From CAYRWR01 sp964537555 (GTDB lineage Bacteria > Spirochaetota > Brevinematia > Brevinematales > CAYRWR01), in assembly GCA_964537555.1 (NCBI GenBank), contig CAZIAD010000003.1:62001-126000 (forward strand): a stretch of 64,000 nucleotides of DNA, given 5' to 3'. The notes under the pieces were generated by a model that saw only the letters and a program-made list of their open reading frames with translations, had not been told where the DNA came from and searched no databases. Each line of letters begins with the position of its first letter. Position 1 is the first letter of the stretch. The position numbers and the translations under genes were made by a program. Of this stretch, positions 60,430-64,000 are shown piece by piece.

Positions 60430-62004
60430 TTATGGTTCCACCTTTATCTTTAATTTGTCATCGAGCTGGTTTTTCTTCCAGGCCCGGAATATCATGAAAT
60501 TGATAGCTGCCAGTATGACTACGAAGAATATACGGATACTGGTGATAAAGCCCCGATTCGAGACCTTCCACCACATAAAGTCTACCTGCTGTTCCTGCAG
60601 GTTCTTTAAGGTGATAAAGTCCCAGCCTTCCAGCACAAACCACAGCACCAGCAGGATGATGAGATAGCTGGGTGTAATATACTTCAGGATGAATTTAAAG
60701 ACTTTAGGGATACGTATATCACCGCCCCGGTTGAGTTCTTTCCAGCCCTTGTCTACACCCAACACCCAGGCAAAGATGACTGCCTCTATAGTACCAAACA
60801 GGACCAGCGAGAAATTACCCGCCCAGAAGTCCATCTCATCTACCGCACCGGCCCCCAGTCCATACACTGCCAGTAGCCCCATGATGAGGAAGACCACAAA
60901 GAGGATGGACACACTCTGCTTGCGATTGGTACGCAGCTCATCCTCCAGAAAGGAAATCCCGGGCTGGAGCAGAGAGATGGAAGATGTGAGTCCACCTATA
61001 AATAAAAGTAAAAACCAGATGATTTGGAACAGCTGACTGAGAGGGATCTTTCCCAGGATGAGGGGCATAGTGGTAAATCCCAGGCCGAATACCCCCTGGC
61101 TGGCAATAGACTGGGCCTCCCCGGCCCCCATGAGAACGATAGCCGCAGGAATGACTATGGTCCCCCCTACTATCACTTCCAGAAACTGGTTGGCCGCACT
61201 GGCCGAGAGACTGGACAGAGCTATATCCTGATTACGCTTGACATAGGAGGAATAGGTCAGAATGGCCCCTATACCCACCGAAAGTGTAAAAAATATCTGC
61301 CCCGAGGCCGCGAACCATACCTTGATGTCACTGAGGCGGGACAGGTCGGGATTCCACATAAATCCCAGTCCCTGGCCTATCCCGGGCAGAGTCAGTACCC
61401 GGACCAGCATGATGATGCCCAGCACTACCAGTATAGGCATCATGACCTTGGAGGCATTCTCTATCCCCTTTTTGACCCCTAAAAAGACGATCACGAAATT
61501 GATGACCAGGGTGAGCAGGAAAAAGAATAATGCTGCGGGCATATCCCCGAAAATAGTCATCTTGAGTCCCACGTACTGCCCGAAGAAGTCTCCCATCAGA
61601 GCCGGAGTGGCCGAAGCAGTCAGGAGGCTGCCCTTGATGGCAAACCAGACATAACCCAGGAGCCAGGACTCTATATAGATATAATAAAAGTCGATAAACA
61701 TGGGGCCGAAGATACCCAGGGATCCCAGGTATTTGGCATAGGGCCTGCGGACCACCGCATTAAGTACCCCCGGAGCAGAGCCATGCTCAAACTGTCCACC
61801 GTAGCGGCCCAGAGTCCATTCCACCCAGGCCAGGGGAATGCCCAGAAAGATAAAGGCCACAAAATAAGGGATCAAAAAGGCCCCTCCCCCATTGGCCGCC
61901 ACCACGCCGGGAAAGCGCAGAAAATTACCCAGTCCGACCGCGCTCCCTGCCACCGCCAGGATCACGCCCAGCTTGGAGGCCCAGTGCTCTCTTTTTGCCA
62001 CCAT
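60430..62004 (-). CDS. sodium-dependent transporter, NSS (LeuT) family
   Basis: Na+-coupled symporter of 524 residues in the neurotransmitter:sodium symporter family, with about twelve helices and the LeuT-type inverted repeat. The family signature GLGNFLRFPGVVAANGGGAFLIPYF lies near residues 21-45 with unwound helix 1, and the Na-binding Thr/Ser of the eighth helix region lies in LLFIGGLTSSISLLQPG near 335. Bacterial members import amino acids. Substrate cannot be told. AAGGAG lies before the ATG, and a Fur-box-like palindrome overlaps the promoter region at 62021-62032. Its neighbours downstream are an Ig-like protein and alpha-glucan genes. Confidence 0.9.
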   Translation of the reverse strand: MVAKREHWASKLGVILAVAGSAVGLGNFLRFPGVVAANGGGAFLIPYFVAFIFLGIPLAWVEWTLGRYGGQFEHGSAPGVLNAVVRRPYAKYLGSLGIFGPMFIDFYYIYIESWLLGYVWFAIKGSLLTASATPALMGDFFGQYVGLKMTIFGDMPAALFFFLLTLVINFVIVFLGVKKGIENASKVMMPILVVLGIIMLVRVLTLPGIGQGLGFMWNPDLSRLSDIKVWFAASGQIFFTLSVGIGAILTYSSYVKRNQDIALSSLSASAANQFLEVIVGGTIVIPAAIVLMGAGEAQSIASQGVFGLGFTTMPLILGKIPLSQLFQIIWFLLLFIGGLTSSISLLQPGISFLEDELRTNRKQSVSILFVVFLIMGLLAVYGLGAGAVDEMDFWAGNFSLVLFGTIEAVIFAWVLGVDKGWKELNRGGDIRIPKVFKFILKYITPSYLIILLVLWFVLEGWDFITLKNLQEQQVDFMWWKVSNRGFITSIRIFFVVILAAINFMIFRAWKKNQLDDKLKIKVEP

Positions 62005-62020
62005 ACTTCACTCCTTCCGC

Positions 62021-62032
62021 ATGATAATCATT
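62021..62032. promoter_or_regulatory. Fur-box-like palindrome
   Basis: ATGATAATCATT matches the 12-base core of the Fur consensus, 16 bases upstream of the NSS transporter ATG and overlapping a GATTAT -10-like box on the minus strand. The outer arms of a full Fur box are not conserved. Confidence 0.4.
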
Positions 62033-62099
62033 GTTTTTAAATCGGTTTACAATAAAGTAAAGCCCCGCTTTTGTCAAATGGCATAAGCCTGCCCGGGAT

Positions 62100-62128
62100 T
62101 TGACCTAAGTGAGATCACCCCTTAATAT
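62100..62128 (+). promoter_or_regulatory. promoter of the citrate synthase gene
   Basis: TTGACC at 62100-62105, 17-base spacer, TAATAT at 62123-62128. Confidence 0.55.
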
Positions 62129-62154
62129 CTATGGTATTACCCAAGGAGGCAAAC

Positions 62155-63318
62155 ATGGAAAACTCCCGGATCGCTGATAAAAAAGTCATTGTGAGAGGCC
62201 TGGAAGGGGTCTCAGCCGGTGAGACTGAAGTCAGCTATGTAGATGGAGTCAATGGCATCCTGGTCTATAGCGGCTATAATATCCATGAGATAGCCGATAA
62301 GATCTCCTTTGAAGAGTGTGCCTACCTGCTATGGCATAATGAGCTGCCTACCGCAGCCCAGCTGGACACTTTCCGTCACGAGCTGGTCAAAAATATGTAC
62401 CTGCCTTATGAGATCATCCAGATCATAAAGACCCTCCCGGACTACTCCCACCCTATGGCCACCCTGCGTACGCTCATCTCATCCCTGGGATGCCTCGATC
62501 CCAGTGCAGAAGAGCTGTCCGGCCGCCAGTTTGAAAAAAAGACCATCTCTTTGCTGGGCCGGGTCATGACAGCGGTAGCCGTGATGCACCGGGTCAAAAA
62601 AGGAGAACGCATCCTGGACCCTGATTCAGACAAGAGTTTTGCGGAGAATTTTCTCTATATGTTCAGTGGGCAGTGGCCCGATACCGAGCAGGCAGAGGCT
62701 TTTAATTCCCTGCTTATATTACATGCCGACCATGGCTTTAATGCCTCTACTTTTGCGGCCCGGGTCACGGTATCTACCCTGTCGGACATCTATTCAGCTC
62801 TCAGCACTGCCATCGGTACCCTCAAGGGGCCTCTGCATGGGGGGGCCAATCAGAGAGTTCTGGAGATGCTGGAGGATATAGGCCACGTAGATCAGGTCGA
62901 AGAATACATACACGGTATGCTGGCTGATAAAAAACGCATCATGGGATTCGGGCACCGGATCTATAAAGTAGAAGACCCCCGGGCCAAGCACCTGCGTCAC
63001 TGGGCGGATGTACTGGCCCGCAAGCGGGGCCATGAGCATCTGCTGGACATGGCCAATAAAATAGAAAAGATAGTCATAGAAAAAAAGGGGATCTATCCCA
63101 ATGTGGATTTTTATTCCGCGGTAGTACAAAATGCCCTGGACATCCCCAAGGACTACTACACCGCCATTTTTGCCGCAGCCCGTACTGCCGGCTGGATCGC
63201 TCATATCCGGGAACAACTGGCAGACAATCGCCTCATACGTCCTACCTCCCGCTATGAAGGCCGCCTCGACAAGAAGTGGCAACCTATTGCGGACAGGAAA
63301 ACAGACTCAAAAGAATAA
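62155..63318 (+). CDS. gltA: citrate synthase
   Basis: Enzyme joining acetyl-CoA and oxaloacetate. 387 residues, the short bacterial (Bacillus CitZ/MmgD-like) form rather than the NADH-regulated type II form. Catalytic His and neighbours are in LHADHGFNASTFAAR (about 193-207) and GPLHGGANQ (near 230), the second His in MGFGHRIYKVEDPRAK (near 266), and the catalytic Asp in YPNVDFYSAV (near 318). CAAGGAGG lies before the ATG at 62155; the start eight codons upstream would contain that site. The enzyme gene stands alone with promoter and terminator; no other TCA-cycle gene lies near. Confidence 0.95.
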   Translation: MENSRIADKKVIVRGLEGVSAGETEVSYVDGVNGILVYSGYNIHEIADKISFEECAYLLWHNELPTAAQLDTFRHELVKNMYLPYEIIQIIKTLPDYSHPMATLRTLISSLGCLDPSAEELSGRQFEKKTISLLGRVMTAVAVMHRVKKGERILDPDSDKSFAENFLYMFSGQWPDTEQAEAFNSLLILHADHGFNASTFAARVTVSTLSDIYSALSTAIGTLKGPLHGGANQRVLEMLEDIGHVDQVEEYIHGMLADKKRIMGFGHRIYKVEDPRAKHLRHWADVLARKRGHEHLLDMANKIEKIVIEKKGIYPNVDFYSAVVQNALDIPKDYYTAIFAAARTAGWIAHIREQLADNRLIRPTSRYEGRLDKKWQPIADRKTDSKE

Positions 63319-63327
63319 GCCTATCAG

Positions 63328-63360
63328 AAAAAACCCCTGTTCCAAAGAACAGGGGTTTTT
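63328..63360. terminator. bidirectional terminator
   Basis: A perfect 14-bp stem (63329-63342 with 63347-63360), CAAA loop, with A-rich and T-rich arms. It serves citrate synthase and the convergent gene. Confidence 0.9.
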
Positions 63361-63379
63361 GAATTTAGTAAGGTGTATT

Positions 63380-64000
63380 TTAGAATCGGAATACCAGTTC
63401 AGCTCCGGCATTGAGGCCGTTCATGTTGAATATAGTGGCCAGATTTTGTGAGCTAACTGACCCATTGCTAAAGGTTATATTATCATAGGTGTTGTCAGAA
63501 CCATCTGAAACAGTCCCACTTCCTGCAAAGTACAGGGAATATCCGCCATATAAGCGGAATTTAAACTTCTGACTGATCTGTATATTCAGGGATACTTTTG
63601 GCTTTATACCGAAGAATAGACCCCCAAGAGAATAATTTCCGCCCAAATCAGCAGCAATGAGCCCAGCTGAAAGATCCAGCTCAGGAGCCAGAGAGAAACT
63701 GCCCAGATAGAGCTCATAGCCTAAACCAAGGTCGGCATAAAATAAAGAGGGTGAATTGAGAACCATACCAATAGCCAGCCTGCTTAACAGGGAATATCCT
63801 ATTTCTGCTTCTACGGCAATACCGAGGTCAATACCCATGGCATTGGGACTAAATGTAGCAGTACCGTTATACTCACCGGATATGTTTAATATACTGACCC
63901 CGGGATCTGCCAATACTACCCCCGCATAGATATTAAACCTTCCCCCCGCCATAGCAGACTCGATGAGCTGATCATTGGCCTGGGGAGCACCCTTCAGGAT
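63380..64000 (-). CDS. beta-barrel-like outer-membrane protein, partial (5' end outside window)
   Basis: The reading frame is open through to base 64000, so at least 206 C-terminal residues are visible and the start lies beyond. The sequence is a run of Gly-rich amphipathic strands (RFNIYAGVVLADPG, FYADLGLGYELYLGS, FRLYGGYSLYFAGS) that ends in AGAELVFRF; the terminal Phe is the usual signal for barrel insertion by BamA. It is probably an outer-membrane or porin-like protein. An internal ATG at 63952 exists but no ribosome binding site favours it. Confidence 0.6.
   Translation of the reverse strand: MLKGAPQANDQLIESAMAGGRFNIYAGVVLADPGVSILNISGEYNGTATFSPNAMGIDLGIAVEAEIGYSLLSRLAIGMVLNSPSLFYADLGLGYELYLGSFSLAPELDLSAGLIAADLGGNYSLGGLFFGIKPKVSLNIQISQKFKFRLYGGYSLYFAGSGTVSDGSDNTYDNITFSNGSVSSQNLATIFNMNGLNAGAELVFRF

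Overview
The window looks like a chromosomal segment of a spirochaete (Spirochaetota). The main signs are a spiro-SPASM-type protein (30425-31879), a FliO/FliZ-like flagellar export protein, a possible P13-like membrane protein, and many short lipoproteins with relaxed lipoboxes. Genes are dense, lie on both strands, and are often coupled by 4-base ATGA overlaps. Many upstream regions carry sigma70-type promoters with 17-bp spacers. The only RNA gene found is a tRNA-Val. No phage, IS element, CRISPR array or origin was seen.

Layout. 0.1-4.3 kb: ankyrin lipoprotein, membrane protein, TfoX-like protein, ABC-F ATPase. 4.4-7.4 kb: tight operon of aminotransferase, membrane-tethered PP-loop ATPase and VanW protein. 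7.4-17 kb: cell-envelope genes (SH3 lipoprotein, GT-C-like membrane protein, TonB-C-like lipoprotein, starch-binding lipoprotein, SDR, secreted beta-propeller, AAA/DUF4143 ATPase). 17-21 kb: pyruvate phosphate dikinase and a double-CBM21 lipoprotein. 21.4-23.3 kb: unknown protein plus a voltage-sensor protein with a HAMP-like tail. 23.6-27 kb: self-contained regulator/ABC exporter operon. 27-31.9 kb: J-domain, flavodoxin, Sel1, double-CBM48, FetB and spiro-SPASM genes. 32-39 kb: metF-pyrC-oppC operon, HAD phosphatase, pyrF and small envelope proteins. 39-48 kb: VWA protein, mgtE with a coupled ABC ATPase, tRNA-Val, DODA-type dioxygenase, PfkB kinase, barrel-like protein, subtilase. 48-51.5 kb: def-fmt-PASTA-rpe. 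52-54 kb: two tandem double-CBM21 lipoproteins behind a LacI-type operator and strong promoter. 54-62 kb: mnmA, fliO, secreted GH13 enzyme, CBM9-like lipoprotein, Ig-like protein and NSS transporter. 62-64 kb: citrate synthase and the 3' part of a barrel-like protein.

How the genes work together. The clearest theme is extracytoplasmic alpha-glucan (starch or glycogen) capture. Three lipoproteins carry paired CBM21 modules, one carries a CBM26/SusE-like module plus CBM20, one secreted protein has two CBM48 modules, and one GH13 enzyme carries CBM48. None of the four loci includes a recognisable TonB-dependent porin. PPDK, a PfkB-type sugar kinase, Rpe and citrate synthase fit sugar-based central metabolism. 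Two modules look unusual: the pore-less voltage-sensor/HAMP-like protein with its unknown partner, and the aminotransferase/PP-loop/VanW operon. All functions are inferred from sequence motifs read by eye; no database search was run.
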